A stretch of 64,000 nucleotides of DNA from Flaviflagellibacter rhizophilus (GTDB taxonomy: Bacteria; Pseudomonadota; Alphaproteobacteria; Rhizobiales; Methylopilaceae): assembly GCF_033898525.1 (NCBI RefSeq), contig NZ_JAXAFJ010000002.1, forward strand, positions 310,001-374,000. Reading direction: 5' to 3'. Under the pieces are notes generated by a model that saw only the letters and a list, made by a program, of their open reading frames with translations, was not told the origin of the DNA and ran no database searches. This document shows positions 17,525 through 26,528 of the stretch, one piece after another; position 1 is the stretch's first letter; the number at the start of each line of letters is the position of its first letter. The translations under genes were made by a program, and so were the position numbers.

Positions 17525-18103
17525 ATGCACCGGATGAAGAAACTACCCATTGGAATGAGCCGGATCCCCGACGGCGAGAACGGTGACATAAACTCCGTTC
17601 TCACCCGCAATATCGGGGCTCTGCGCGACAAGCAGAACGAGGACCAGCGGAACGCCAGCCTTCAGGAGCGTCTGGCGGAAAGCATAACGCGCTTCACCGG
17701 CAGCATGGCCTTCGTCTACATTCACCTGGTTCTTGTGGGGCTCTGGATCGCGATAAACCTGGGCATCGTCCCCGGCGTTCCGGTGTTCGATCCCACCTTC
17801 GTCATTCTTGCGACGTTCGCATCCGTCGAAGCGATCTTTCTCTCGACCTTCGTGCTGATCAGCCAGAACCGGGCGGCCGCGATGGCTGAGCGCCGGGCCG
17901 AGCTCGACCTCCAGACGAGCCTGCTCGCAGAGTACGAGATCACCCGCGCGCTGAGCCTGACCATCGCCATCGCGAAGCATCTCGGGGTCGAGGAAGCGAA
18001 CGACCCCTCCCTGCAGGAGCTCCGGAACTACGTGGCGCCGGAGAAGGTGCTGGAGGAAATCGAGCAACCGCCCGAGGAGGCGTCCACTCTTCAGGAAGGC
18101 TAG
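17525..18103 (+). CDS. DUF1003 membrane protein
   Basis: The 192-residue protein is of the DUF1003 family (function unknown). Two transmembrane helices are clear: FVYIHLVLVGLWIAINLGIV (about 64-83) and FVILATFASVEAIFLSTFVL (about 91-110). They are followed by the family motif SQNRAAAMAERRAELDLQ, which is probably a cytoplasmic coiled-coil start. The N-terminal 60 residues are polar and cytosolic. The start is one of two close ATG codons (17525 or 17534). Its stop overlaps that of the dihydropyrimidinase gene (18100-18103), so transcription converges there. Confidence 0.87.
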   Translation: MHRMKKLPIGMSRIPDGENGDINSVLTRNIGALRDKQNEDQRNASLQERLAESITRFTGSMAFVYIHLVLVGLWIAINLGIVPGVPVFDPTFVILATFASVEAIFLSTFVLISQNRAAAMAERRAELDLQTSLLAEYEITRALSLTIAIAKHLGVEEANDPSLQELRNYVAPEKVLEEIEQPPEEASTLQEG

Positions 18104-19557
18104 ACGCCCGCCGGGATGTTCTCGGCCCGGCGGTTCACGGCGCGCGGAGCGGTCAGGTCCTTCCATTGCGAAAGGGCTCGGCTGACGGCGCCGTTGGCCG
18201 GCCGTTCCACAAACCTGCCGTGCCCGGGCTCGGCCAGCACCTTGCCATCCCGGTAGGCCACGCGACCGCGCGACAGGGTGATGCGCGGAAGGCCGGTGAC
18301 CTCGACCCCTTCGAAGACGTTGTAGTCGATGGCCGAGAACTGTGCGGCCGCGCTGATGGTCTTGGTGGCGAGCGGATCCCAGATCACCAGGTCCGCGTCT
18401 GAACCCGGCAGGATGGCGCCCTTGCGAGGATAGATGTTCAGGATGCGCGCAATGTTGGTGGACGTCATCGCGACGAACTCGTTCATCGTGATGCGCCCGG
18501 TGCGGACGCCGTATGTCCAAAGCACCGGCAGCCGGTCTTCCAGCCCGCCGGTCCCGTTGGGGATGCGCGTGAAGTCCGCGACGCCCATGCGCTTCTGCTC
18601 GGTCGTGAAGGCGCAATGATCGGTCGCAACCACCTGAAGGCTGCCTGCGGCAAGGCCCGCCCAGAGCCCGTCCTGATGCCGCCTGTCGCGGAACGGCGGT
18701 GACATCACCCGGCGCGCGGCATGATCCCAATCCGGATGGCTGTATTCGCTTTCGTCCAGCACCAGGTGCTGGACGAGCGGCTCGCCGTAGACGCGCATGC
18801 CCTTCTGGCGGGCGCGACGGATCGCCTCGTGTGCCTCCTCGCAGGAGACATGCACCACGTAGAGCGGCACGCCGGCCTGGTCGGCGATCATGATGGCGCG
18901 GTTCACGGCCTCGCCCTCCACTTCCGGAGGACGCGAGAAGGCGTGGCTCTCGGGGCCGGTTTTGCCCTGCGCCATCAGCTTCTGCTGCAGGTGGGCGATG
19001 ATGTCGCCGTTCTCCGCGTGGACCAGCGGCATGGCGCCAAGCTCGGCACAGCGCTGGAACGATGCGATCATCTCGTCATCGTTGACCATCAGCGCGCCCT
19101 TGTAGGCCATGAAGTGCTTGAAGGTGTTGATGCCCTGGGCCACCACCTCCGCCATCTCGTCGAAGATCCGCTCGTTCCAACCGGTCACCGCCACGTGGAA
19201 GGAGTAGTCGGTCCGCGCCTTGCCGGCTTTATGGAACCATTGCTGCAGCGCATCCAGCATCGAGGCGTCGGGGGCTGGCAGCACGAAGTCCACCACCATG
19301 GTGGTTCCGCCCGACAAGGCCGCCGCCGTACCGGTGTCGAAGTCCTCGTGCGTCTGCGTGCCCATGAAGGGCATCTCGAGATGGGTGTGGGGGTCGATGC
19401 CGCCCGGCATGACCAGGCAGCCGGCCGCGTCGATGACCTCGTCGCCGGCCAGATGATCGCCGATGGCCAGGATGCGCCCGCCATCGATCAGGATGTCGGC
19501 CCCGTAGCTGTGATCGGCGGCCACGATCGTGCCTCCACGGATCAGTGTACGCGTCAT
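18100..19557 (-). CDS. hydA: Dihydropyrimidinase / hydantoinase
   Basis: This cyclic amidohydrolase opens dihydrouracil, dihydrothymine or 5-substituted hydantoins to N-carbamoyl amino acids. I chose the ATG at 19557 (MTRTLIRGGTIVAADHS), giving 485 residues, the normal family size. Metal ligands are visible in GGIDPHTHLEMP (HxH), HFMAYKGALMVNDD (the carbamylated Lys), LVHAENGDI, YVVHVSCEEAHEAI and ATDHCAF. It is the last gene of the operon, 13 bp after an N-carbamoyl amidohydrolase gene that would act on its product. No dihydropyrimidine dehydrogenase (PreTA) or hydantoin racemase is nearby, so the true substrate is open. Confidence 0.93.
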   Translation of the reverse strand: MTRTLIRGGTIVAADHSYGADILIDGGRILAIGDHLAGDEVIDAAGCLVMPGGIDPHTHLEMPFMGTQTHEDFDTGTAAALSGGTTMVVDFVLPAPDASMLDALQQWFHKAGKARTDYSFHVAVTGWNERIFDEMAEVVAQGINTFKHFMAYKGALMVNDDEMIASFQRCAELGAMPLVHAENGDIIAHLQQKLMAQGKTGPESHAFSRPPEVEGEAVNRAIMIADQAGVPLYVVHVSCEEAHEAIRRARQKGMRVYGEPLVQHLVLDESEYSHPDWDHAARRVMSPPFRDRRHQDGLWAGLAAGSLQVVATDHCAFTTEQKRMGVADFTRIPNGTGGLEDRLPVLWTYGVRTGRITMNEFVAMTSTNIARILNIYPRKGAILPGSDADLVIWDPLATKTISAAAQFSAIDYNVFEGVEVTGLPRITLSRGRVAYRDGKVLAEPGHGRFVERPANGAVSRALSQWKDLTAPRAVNRRAENIPAGV

Positions 19558-19570
19558 CGCTCTTTCCTCT

Positions 19571-20863
19571 TCAGCTTTCCACGCCTGCCGTGCGCAGGAC
19601 GGCGTGCAGCAGCACATTGGTTCCCGCAGCGGCCCATTGCGGCGTGATGGTCTCATCCTCGTTGTGGCTGAGCCCGTCCACGCAGGGGCACATGATCATC
19701 GCGGTGGGTGCCACGCCGGCCACCCAGCAGGCATCGTGCCCGGCGCCGGATACGATGTCTCGGTACGAGAGATTCAGCGTCCGTGCCGCCTCGCGCACGG
19801 TGTCTACGCAGCCCTCGTCGAACGTCACGGGATCGAAGGCCCCCACGTTCTCGAACGCGATCTCAAGGCCGAGATCCGCTGCGATCTTGCGGCCCTCGAT
19901 CTCCAGCGCTGCGACCATCGCCTCGATCACCGCGCGGTCGGGATGCCGGAAATCGACGGTGAACACGGCTTTGCCGGCGATGATGTTGCGGGAGTTGGGG
20001 TGGTGGTTCAGCATGCCCACGGCACCGACGGCATGAGGCGGATAGCGCCAGGCGATGTCGTTGACGCGGTCCACGATGCGCGCTGCCCCGAGCCCCGCAT
20101 CGACCCGTTTTCGCATAGGGGTGGAGCCGGTGTGCGCGTCGCGTCCGGTCAACGTGACCTGCACCCAGCGCAGCCCCTGCCCGTGGGTGACGACGCCGAT
20201 ATCGACCCCCTGATCCTCCAGGATCGGGCCCTGCTCGATATGCAGTTCGAAATAAGCATGGACCGGATGCCGCCCGCAGACCTCCTCGCCCTCGAAGCCG
20301 ATGCGGGCCAGTTCCGCGCCCAGAGAGCGGCCATCGGCATCGGTGCGCGACTTCGCCCATTGGGCGTTCAGCACGCCCGCGAACACGCCTGAGGCCACCA
20401 TTGCGGGCGCGAAGCGGCTTCCCTCCTCGTTGGTCCAGTTCACCACCTCGACTGGATGCCTCGTGCGGATGCCGAGGTCGTTCATGGTGCGGACGACTTC
20501 AAGCCCGCCGAGCACGCCCAGCACTCCGTCGAATTTCCCGCCGGTCGGCTGCGTGTCGAGATGGCTTCCGACGACCACGGGCGGCAGACCGGGTTTGGTC
20601 CCTTCGCGTCGGGCGAACATGTTGCCCATCGTGTCCACCGTCATGGCGAGCCCGGCATTCCGGCACCATTCGGCGAACAGCAGCCGGCCTTCGCGGTCCT
20701 CGTCGGTTAATGCCTGCCGGTTGTTGCCGCCGCGCACACCGGGACCGATCCTCGCCATGTCCATCAGGCTTTGCCACAGCCGCGCCCCATCCACGCGCCG
20801 GTTGTCACCCTCCGCCATCTGCACTCCGCTCGATCCCTGAGAACTGAAGACCGCCTTCGGCAT
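19571..20863 (-). CDS. Zn-dependent amidohydrolase, N-carbamoyl-amino-acid hydrolase/beta-ureidopropionase type
   Basis: This M20-family hydrolase of 430 residues is of the HyuC/AllC/beta-ureidopropionase group and removes ammonia and CO2 from N-carbamoyl amino acids. Metal-binding blocks are VVGSHLDTQPTGGKFDG (His and bridging Asp), NEEGSRFAPAMVASGVF (Glu pair) and YFELHIEQGPILE (His). GRDAHTGSTPM is the dimerisation-lid motif with a substrate-contacting His. The start shares one base with the upstream permease stop (TGATG), so the two are translationally coupled. With hydA downstream it forms a two-step ring-opening and decarbamoylation route, fed by the coupled transporter. Confidence 0.9.
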   Translation of the reverse strand: MPKAVFSSQGSSGVQMAEGDNRRVDGARLWQSLMDMARIGPGVRGGNNRQALTDEDREGRLLFAEWCRNAGLAMTVDTMGNMFARREGTKPGLPPVVVGSHLDTQPTGGKFDGVLGVLGGLEVVRTMNDLGIRTRHPVEVVNWTNEEGSRFAPAMVASGVFAGVLNAQWAKSRTDADGRSLGAELARIGFEGEEVCGRHPVHAYFELHIEQGPILEDQGVDIGVVTHGQGLRWVQVTLTGRDAHTGSTPMRKRVDAGLGAARIVDRVNDIAWRYPPHAVGAVGMLNHHPNSRNIIAGKAVFTVDFRHPDRAVIEAMVAALEIEGRKIAADLGLEIAFENVGAFDPVTFDEGCVDTVREAARTLNLSYRDIVSGAGHDACWVAGVAPTAMIMCPCVDGLSHNEDETITPQWAAAGTNVLLHAVLRTAGVES

Positions 20864-21690
20864 CAGCCCGCGATGCGCTTGCGTGCCGCCTTTTGCGACA
20901 CAAAGATCGCAGCCAGGGCGATGAGAATGATCCCCACCGAAAACAAGGTCGTCACGGTGCCGAGCGCGTAGAGCACCGGCGTCGTCACATTGGTGGTCAT
21001 GCCGTAGATCTCGAGCGGCAGCGTGTTGAACGATCCCGCTGCCATCAGCGTCCGCGCGAACTCGTCATATGACAAGGTGAAGCCGAACAGGCCCACGCCG
21101 ATCAGGCTGGGCAGGATCAGCGGCAGCACGACATGCCGGAAGGTCTGCCATGAGGTGGCGCCAAGGTCGCGCGCCGCCTCCTCATAGGCCGGGTTGAAGC
21201 GGTTGAAGACCGCGAACATGATCAACAGGCCGAAGGGCAGCGTCCATGTCAGGTGCGCGCCGAACGCCGAGGAGTACCAGACCGGCTCCAGCCCAAGGAC
21301 CTGGAACAGCAGGCCGATGCCGAGGCTGACGAGGATGGACGGCACGATGAGGCTGGCGATGGCCGTATAGAACAGCGGCGTCGCTCCCCAGAACGGGCGG
21401 CGGAAGGCCATGCCGGCCAGCAGCGACACCACGACGGTGGTGATCATCACCATCAGGCCGAGCAGGAAAGACCGCGTGAACGAGCCGCCGAAGTCGCCGA
21501 CCGCCTGCGTCTCCAGCAAATTCCTGAACCAGTGCAGCGAGAAGCCGTTCATCGGGAAGGTCAGGCCGCCGCTCGGCCCCTGAAACGACAGGATGAAAAT
21601 CGTCGTCAGCGGGCCGTAGAGGAACAGCACGAACAGCGTGAAGAAGGCGGCCAGCACATAGAAGCCAAGCCCGCGGCGTTCGCGATCCAT
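20863..21690 (-). CDS. ABC transporter permease, PotC-like
   Basis: The 275-residue inner-membrane protein is of the spermidine/putrescine-type permease family. Six hydrophobic segments can be seen, starting FYVLAAFFTLFVLFLYGPLT. The EAA loop that docks on the ATPase is EEAARDLGATSWQTFRHVVL followed by PLILPSL. LSYDEFARTLM is also typical of PotC. It is one base downstream of the partner permease and coupled to the amidohydrolase. By context it imports a ureide-type compound and not a polyamine, but this is inference. Confidence 0.9.
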   Translation of the reverse strand: MDRERRGLGFYVLAAFFTLFVLFLYGPLTTIFILSFQGPSGGLTFPMNGFSLHWFRNLLETQAVGDFGGSFTRSFLLGLMVMITTVVVSLLAGMAFRRPFWGATPLFYTAIASLIVPSILVSLGIGLLFQVLGLEPVWYSSAFGAHLTWTLPFGLLIMFAVFNRFNPAYEEAARDLGATSWQTFRHVVLPLILPSLIGVGLFGFTLSYDEFARTLMAAGSFNTLPLEIYGMTTNVTTPVLYALGTVTTLFSVGIILIALAAIFVSQKAARKRIAG

Positions 21691-21691
21691 C

Positions 21692-22618
21692 TCAAAGCTC
21701 CTTGCGGATGTTCACGACGCGCAGGATGCCCGCCACCATCAAGAGCACCACGGCCAGCAGCACCACCGCATTGGCGGCCGCAGCCGGGTATTGCAGCACG
21801 GAAATCTGGTTCGCCATCATCAGGCCCACCGAGGCCGACTGCCCGCCGGACATGAAGCGCACGGTGATGAAGTCGCCCATAACGAGCGTCACCACGAAGA
21901 TGGAGCCGATGGCGATGCCGGGCTTCGCCAGCGGGATGATGATGTTGGTGAGGATCTGCAGCGAGCTGGCGCCCGCATCGCGCGCCGCCTCCAGCAGGGA
22001 GCGGTCGATGCGCATCAGCGTGTTGAAGACCGGCGTCACCATGAACAGCGTGTAGAGGTGCACCATCGCCAGCACGACGGCGAAGTCGGAGAACAGCAGG
22101 AACTCCAGTGGGTGACTGGTGATGCCGAGGTTCATGAGCGTCTGGTTGATCAGCCCGTTGCGCCCGAGGAACGGAATCCACGAGATCATGCGGATGATGT
22201 TCGATGTGAGGAACGGCACGGTGCAGATCAGGAACAGCACCATCTGCATGGTGGGCGTACGCACATGGAATGCCAGGAAATACGCCACCCAGAAGCCGAT
22301 CACGAGCGTCAGCGCCCAGACGATGGCCGTGTACTTCAGCGTGTTGAGATAGATTGTCCACGTCACCCAGGAGCCGAGCGTCTCCTCGTAGTTCAGGGTG
22401 ATGAAGTCCGGGATGATCTGGATGGAGTCGTAGTCCCAGAAGCTCACCATGATGATGGTGAGGATGGGGAGCACCAGGAAAATTCCGAGCACGATGGCGA
22501 GCGGCGCGGCCTGAAAATAGGACGCCAGATGGCCGGCGCTGCGCTTGCGCGCAGGCTTGCTCTTCAGCGTGTCGGCCCGCGCCACGCCCGGCGCATAGTC
22601 CATCGCCTGATCGGTCAC
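21692..22618 (-). CDS. ABC transporter permease, PotB-like
   Basis: This 308-residue protein is the second permease of the heterodimer. It has a short cytoplasmic N-terminus, a first helix AAPLAIVLGIFLVLPILTII, then an extended periplasmic loop (FWDYDSIQIIPDFITLNYEE) typical of PotB proteins. The EAA loop is LEAARDAGASSLQILTNIII with PLAKPGI. It is 64 bp after the binding-protein gene and one base before the PotC-like permease. Confidence 0.9.
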   Translation of the reverse strand: MTDQAMDYAPGVARADTLKSKPARKRSAGHLASYFQAAPLAIVLGIFLVLPILTIIMVSFWDYDSIQIIPDFITLNYEETLGSWVTWTIYLNTLKYTAIVWALTLVIGFWVAYFLAFHVRTPTMQMVLFLICTVPFLTSNIIRMISWIPFLGRNGLINQTLMNLGITSHPLEFLLFSDFAVVLAMVHLYTLFMVTPVFNTLMRIDRSLLEAARDAGASSLQILTNIIIPLAKPGIAIGSIFVVTLVMGDFITVRFMSGGQSASVGLMMANQISVLQYPAAAANAVVLLAVVLLMVAGILRVVNIRKEL

Positions 22619-22682
22619 CCCTGCCCCCTTGCTCGTTCATGCAGGTCCGGGCCGCGGCGTGAACCGCGGCCCGGAAAGATCG

Positions 22683-23972
22683 TCAGGCGGCGATGAACTC
22701 GTTCCACTTGCGGACCATGTGGCGGTCCTCGTCCATCACGGAGTTCCAGCAGGCGACCTTGCCCATGCGCTCGCTGAAGGAGCCGCCATCGCGCACCGCA
22801 CCGGCCTTCTCGATGAGCTGGCCATCGGGGGACTTGATGTCCTCGGCCGCGGGCTTGCCTTCCATCCAGAACGCCCACTCGGCGGGCGTCATATGCTCCT
22901 TGGCGGTCTCGACGCAGGCCGAGTAATAGCCCTGGCGGCCCAGATAGGCGCCGACCCAACCCGACAGGTACCAGTTGATGTACTCATAGGCCGCGTCGAG
23001 CTGCGCACCCTTGAGGTGGCTGGCGAGACCGATGCCGCCGCCCCAGGCGCGGTAGCCTTCCTTCAGCGGCTGGTAGACGCAGGGAATGCCCTTTGCCTTC
23101 ACCGCGGTCACGGCCGGCGACCACATGGACTGGATGACCACCTCGCCGGAGGACATCAGGTTCACGCTCTCGTCGAAGCTCTTCCAGAAGGCACGGAACT
23201 GCCCGTCCTTCTTGGCCTTGATGAGGAAGGCGATCGTCTTGTCGATCTCCTCCTTCGTCATGTTGCCCTTGTCGCCGTATTTGATCTCGCCCATGGCCTC
23301 CATGATCATGGCCGCATCCATGATGCCGATGGACGGGATGTTCAGGATGGCGGTCTTGCCCTTGAACTTCGGGTCCATGATGTCGGCCCAGCTGGTGATG
23401 TCGCGGCCGACGAGATCGGGGCGGATGCCCAGGGTATCGGCGTTGTAGATGGTCGGAACCATCGTCATCCAGTTGGTCTGTTCCTTCGCGAACTTCGTGG
23501 AATCCTTGCCTTCGACGAAGGTCACGGTGTGCGGCGCCGTGCCCTGCGCGATGGTGGATTCCGGCGTCAGCTTGCCGTTCACGAAGAGCGGGACGATCTT
23601 GTCGAAATACTTGATCTTCGACACGTCCATCGGCTGCAGCTTGCCCGACGGGAAGATCTTCTTGCAGATCCAGTACTCGACATCGGCGATGTCATAGCTG
23701 TTGGGCTGCGTCACGGTGCGCTGCGCGGCGGCGTCGGAATCCAGAGCCGTCATCTGCAGCGTGATGCCGAGATCGGCTTTGCACTTCTCCGCGATGGCGT
23801 TGATGTTCGACACGCCGGTGCCGACCTGGCGCAGCGTGATCGGGTTCTGCGCCCAAACAGTTGGGAAGCCTGTGACCACGCCCGATCCGGCGGCGAGGCC
23901 CGCCGCTGCGGCAGCGCCCTTCAGCACGGTGCGCCGGCTGATGCCGCTGGTGCCCTTGTCCTTGTTGCTCAT
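22683..23972 (-). CDS. Extracellular solute-binding protein, PotD-like, Tat-exported
   Basis: This 429-residue periplasmic protein belongs to the family 1/8 (PotD-like) binding proteins. The N-terminus has a twin-arginine signal (SRRTVLKGAAAAAGLAAGSG, about 12-31) with cleavage near VWAQ. The mature protein has DIADVEYWICKKIFPSGKL, WMTMVPTIYNADTLGIRPD, WADIMDPKFKGKTAILN and MSSGEVVIQSMWSPAVTAVK, all normal PotD-fold segments. Tat export implies folding before secretion. It is the second gene of the transporter operon. The ligand cannot be read from sequence; the metabolic genes downstream suggest a hydantoin, dihydropyrimidine or N-carbamoyl compound. Confidence 0.9.
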   Translation of the reverse strand: MSNKDKGTSGISRRTVLKGAAAAAGLAAGSGVVTGFPTVWAQNPITLRQVGTGVSNINAIAEKCKADLGITLQMTALDSDAAAQRTVTQPNSYDIADVEYWICKKIFPSGKLQPMDVSKIKYFDKIVPLFVNGKLTPESTIAQGTAPHTVTFVEGKDSTKFAKEQTNWMTMVPTIYNADTLGIRPDLVGRDITSWADIMDPKFKGKTAILNIPSIGIMDAAMIMEAMGEIKYGDKGNMTKEEIDKTIAFLIKAKKDGQFRAFWKSFDESVNLMSSGEVVIQSMWSPAVTAVKAKGIPCVYQPLKEGYRAWGGGIGLASHLKGAQLDAAYEYINWYLSGWVGAYLGRQGYYSACVETAKEHMTPAEWAFWMEGKPAAEDIKSPDGQLIEKAGAVRDGGSFSERMGKVACWNSVMDEDRHMVRKWNEFIAA

Positions 23973-24000
23973 CCTGTTTGCTCCCCGTTGATGCGCGTGT

Positions 24001-25092
24001 TCAGGCCGTGGCAGACGGTTTCAGGACGTGGACGTCTTCCGGCGCCCAGGTCAGGGGCACCGCATCTCCCACGTGAAGCGGTGCCGAGAAGAAGTCGGTC
24101 TCGGGAAGCTGCAGCGCGAACTCGTCGACGCCGGGTGCGCTCAGCGCCACCTGCACCTTCTGGCCGTGATATTCGATGTTCTGCACCAGCCCCGTCAGGC
24201 TGCAGCCGGTAACCGGCTCCCGTCCGATCCGCACGCGATCATTGCGCACCGCGATCTCGATGGGTTGACCGACCTCGGCGCCCGAGGCGGGTGCGGTGAA
24301 GGACAGCCCGTCCGGTAGCTCGAAGCGGATGGCATCGTCGCCCGCCTGCGTCACCCGTCCCTTGAGCACGTTGTGGTCGCCCATGAAACGGGCCACGAAC
24401 GCCGTTTCCGGCCGGTTGAAAACTTCGCGGGGCGTCGCCGCCTGCTCGATGCGCCCGCCGTTCATGACCACCACGAGATCGGCCAGAGCCATGGCCTCCT
24501 CCTGGCTGTGCGTCACGTGGATGAACGAGATGCCGAGCTGCAGCTGAAGCCGCTTGAGCTCCTGCCGCACCTTGATCTTGAGGAAGGGGTCGAGCGCGGA
24601 GAGCGGCTCGTCCAGCAGCAGCACCTGCGGATCGGTGATCAGCGCGCGGGCCAGTGCCACGCGCTGCTGCTGTCCGCCGGAAAGCTGGGCCGGCCGCCGC
24701 TCGGCCAGATGCTCCATGTGGACCAGCTTGAGCATCTCCATGGCGCGGGCGCGCCGCGCCGCCTTGTCCATGCCCTTCATCTTGAGGCTGAAGGCCACAT
24801 TGTCCGTGGTGTCGAGATGCGGGAACAGCGCATAGCTCTGGAACATCATGGCGGTGCCGCGCGCCGCGGGCGGCAGATCGGTCACGACCGTGGTTCCAAG
24901 ACGAATATCGCCTTCGGTGATCGTCTCGTGCCCGGCGATCATCCGGAGCGTGGTGGATTTTCCGCAGCCCGACGGTCCGAGCAGGCAGCAATAGGTGCCT
25001 GCAGGGATCTTCAGGCTGACATCATCGACCGCGGCCGCGCCACCCGCATATCTCTTGGTGACACCGATCAGTTCGATCTGGGCTGGCTCCAC
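24001..25092 (-). CDS. ABC transporter ATP-binding protein, PotA-like
   Basis: This 363-residue ATPase energises the importer. It has Walker A GPSGCGKST (about 38-46), the Q-loop in MMFQSYALFPHLD, the signature LSGGQQQRVALARAL, and Walker B LLLDEPLSALD. The switch His is in FIHVTHSQEEAMALAD. The C-terminal 120 residues form a TOBE regulatory domain (GREPVTGCSLTGLVQNIEY). It is the first gene of the operon and is divergent from the GntR gene across 158 bp, so it is the probable target of that regulator. Confidence 0.94.
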   Translation of the reverse strand: MEPAQIELIGVTKRYAGGAAAVDDVSLKIPAGTYCCLLGPSGCGKSTTLRMIAGHETITEGDIRLGTTVVTDLPPAARGTAMMFQSYALFPHLDTTDNVAFSLKMKGMDKAARRARAMEMLKLVHMEHLAERRPAQLSGGQQQRVALARALITDPQVLLLDEPLSALDPFLKIKVRQELKRLQLQLGISFIHVTHSQEEAMALADLVVVMNGGRIEQAATPREVFNRPETAFVARFMGDHNVLKGRVTQAGDDAIRFELPDGLSFTAPASGAEVGQPIEIAVRNDRVRIGREPVTGCSLTGLVQNIEYHGQKVQVALSAPGVDEFALQLPETDFFSAPLHVGDAVPLTWAPEDVHVLKPSATA

Positions 25093-25233
25093 GCTGATGC
25101 TCCCCTGCCTTCGAACGGATCATCGCAATCCCCGTGCCAAGAGCCAAGCGCAACGTTGAGGCGGCTGCGGGCGGTGCGCGCCTCTCGACAGCTGCCTAAT
25201 ATCGCGCCAGATCGCATACAGAAGCACCCAAAG

Positions 25234-25244
25234 TTGTATACGAA
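25234..25244. promoter_or_regulatory. Possible GntR-family operator
   Basis: TTGTATACGAA, with the perfect core GTATAC at 25236-25241, lies between the divergent transporter and regulator genes, overlapping the region just before the regulator start. FCD-type GntR proteins often bind short palindromes of the TTGTATACAA kind. CGCAT (25213-25217) and ATGCG (25244-25248) flank it as a wider inverted pair. Only position and symmetry support it. Confidence 0.4.
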
Positions 25245-25250
25245 TGCGTC

Positions 25251-26009
25251 GTGACGTTCAGGGCCGCGAATGGGATGATCGTGGCCATGAAGCCGCTTCA
25301 CCAGATGGACGATCCCCCCGGTGACACCCTGCCGCCGCCGGCACCGCGGGACCGCAGCAGCGTCGTTCGCGATGCGATCCAGGCAGCCATCATGGATCAT
25401 CGTCTTCCGCCTGGCACCAAGCTGACGGAGGACGAGATCGGTGCGTCGTTCGGGGTCAGCCGCACACTGGTGCGTGCCGCGTTGCAGGCACTGTCCTTCT
25501 CAGGGCTGGTCACGCTTGAGCGGCACAGGGGAGCCTTCGTCGCCAGCCCCAGCGCCGAGGAAGCCGACCAGGTGTTCGCCTGCCGGCGCCTTGCCGAGGC
25601 TGAGCTTGCCGCGCTCGCCGCCGCCCGTTGCACGGCCGCGCACGCACGCATCCTGCAGGCTCACCTGGACGAGGAAGAGGAGGCCATGCGGGCGGGTGAA
25701 CGCCGGACGGCCATCCGGCTCTCCGGAGAACTGCACCTGCAGATCGCCGAGATATCCGAAAACGCGATCCTCGCCCGCTTTCTGGGCGAACTGGTGGCGC
25801 GCTCCTCGCTCATCATCGCGCTGTACGGCGCCAGCGGCTCATCCAGCTGCGGCCTGGCCGAGCATCGCGAACTGGTGGCGGCTCTCGAAGCCCGGGATGC
25901 ATCACGGGCTTCACAGTTGATGGTCCAGCATCTGGACCACATCCGCCGCGATCTCGATCTCTCGCGCCGCGCAGCCACGGAAAGTGTGGGCAGCCTGCTC
26001 AAGCTGTAA
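25251..26009 (+). CDS. GntR-family regulator, FCD subfamily
   Basis: The 252-residue protein has an N-terminal winged helix (SVVRDAIQAAIMDHRLPPG, KLTEDEIGASFGVSRTLVRA, LVTLERHRGAFVAS) and a C-terminal all-helical FCD ligand domain with HLQIAEISENAILARF and LAEHRELVAALEARDA. In FCD proteins an Asp and three His residues often bind a metal at the effector site; HLQIAE, EHRELV and MVQHLDHI are the likely ones here. The start may be the GTG at 25251 or one of two ATGs at 25275 and 25287. It probably controls the divergent transporter and amidohydrolase operon. Confidence 0.9.
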   Translation: MTFRAANGMIVAMKPLHQMDDPPGDTLPPPAPRDRSSVVRDAIQAAIMDHRLPPGTKLTEDEIGASFGVSRTLVRAALQALSFSGLVTLERHRGAFVASPSAEEADQVFACRRLAEAELAALAAARCTAAHARILQAHLDEEEEAMRAGERRTAIRLSGELHLQIAEISENAILARFLGELVARSSLIIALYGASGSSSCGLAEHRELVAALEARDASRASQLMVQHLDHIRRDLDLSRRAATESVGSLLKL

Positions 26010-26025
26010 GCCTGTTCGGCCCTGT

Positions 26026-26466
26026 TCAGGCCCCGAGCGCAGCCCACGCCCGGTCGATCAGCCCGAACCGCTCGATGGCCGCCGCGCCCCAGATAAGCCC
26101 CGCGAGGGACAGCGTGCAGAACACCGCCGCCGAGCCGACATCCTTCACCACGCCGATCTTCGGGTGGAAGTCCGGCGTCACATGGTCCGCCAGCTTCTCG
26201 ACCGCCGTGTTCAGCAGTTCCACGGCAAGGACCACCAGCAAGGCTCCGATCATCGCCACATACCAGGCGATGTCGGGCGCGATGAAAAAGCCGAGCGGAA
26301 TGGCCACCACCAGCGCCATCAGTTCCTCACGCAGCGCAGCCTCGGTGCGCGCCGCAAAGCGCAGTCCGCGCAAGGTGTTGAGCGTGGCGTGATAGAGACG
26401 TGCCGGACCGTGCGACTGCTGGGCGTAGGAATGGGCCGGCTGCGGGTCTGTCATGGAAGCGTCCAT
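26026..26466 (-). CDS. dgkA: Diacylglycerol kinase
   Basis: DgkA phosphorylates diacylglycerol (or undecaprenol in some bacteria) in the inner membrane, recycling the lipid left by transfer of phospholipid head groups. The protein has up to 146 residues with a polar N-terminal tail; an ATG at 26454 is also possible. It shows ATLNTLRGLRFAARTEAALREE, two helices (MALVVAIPLGFFIAPD and AMIGALLVVLAVELLNTAVE) with the hallmark ELLNTAVEKLAD, then VKDVGSAAVFCTLSLAGLIW. It is divergent from trmFO and converges on the GntR gene with 16 bp between stops. Confidence 0.92.
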   Translation of the reverse strand: MDASMTDPQPAHSYAQQSHGPARLYHATLNTLRGLRFAARTEAALREELMALVVAIPLGFFIAPDIAWYVAMIGALLVVLAVELLNTAVEKLADHVTPDFHPKIGVVKDVGSAAVFCTLSLAGLIWGAAAIERFGLIDRAWAALGA

Positions 26467-26528
26467 CCTCTCCGAAGGATCGAGCCTAGCGATTGAACGT
26501 GACGGTTCTGTCGCATAGCTTCCGCGCC

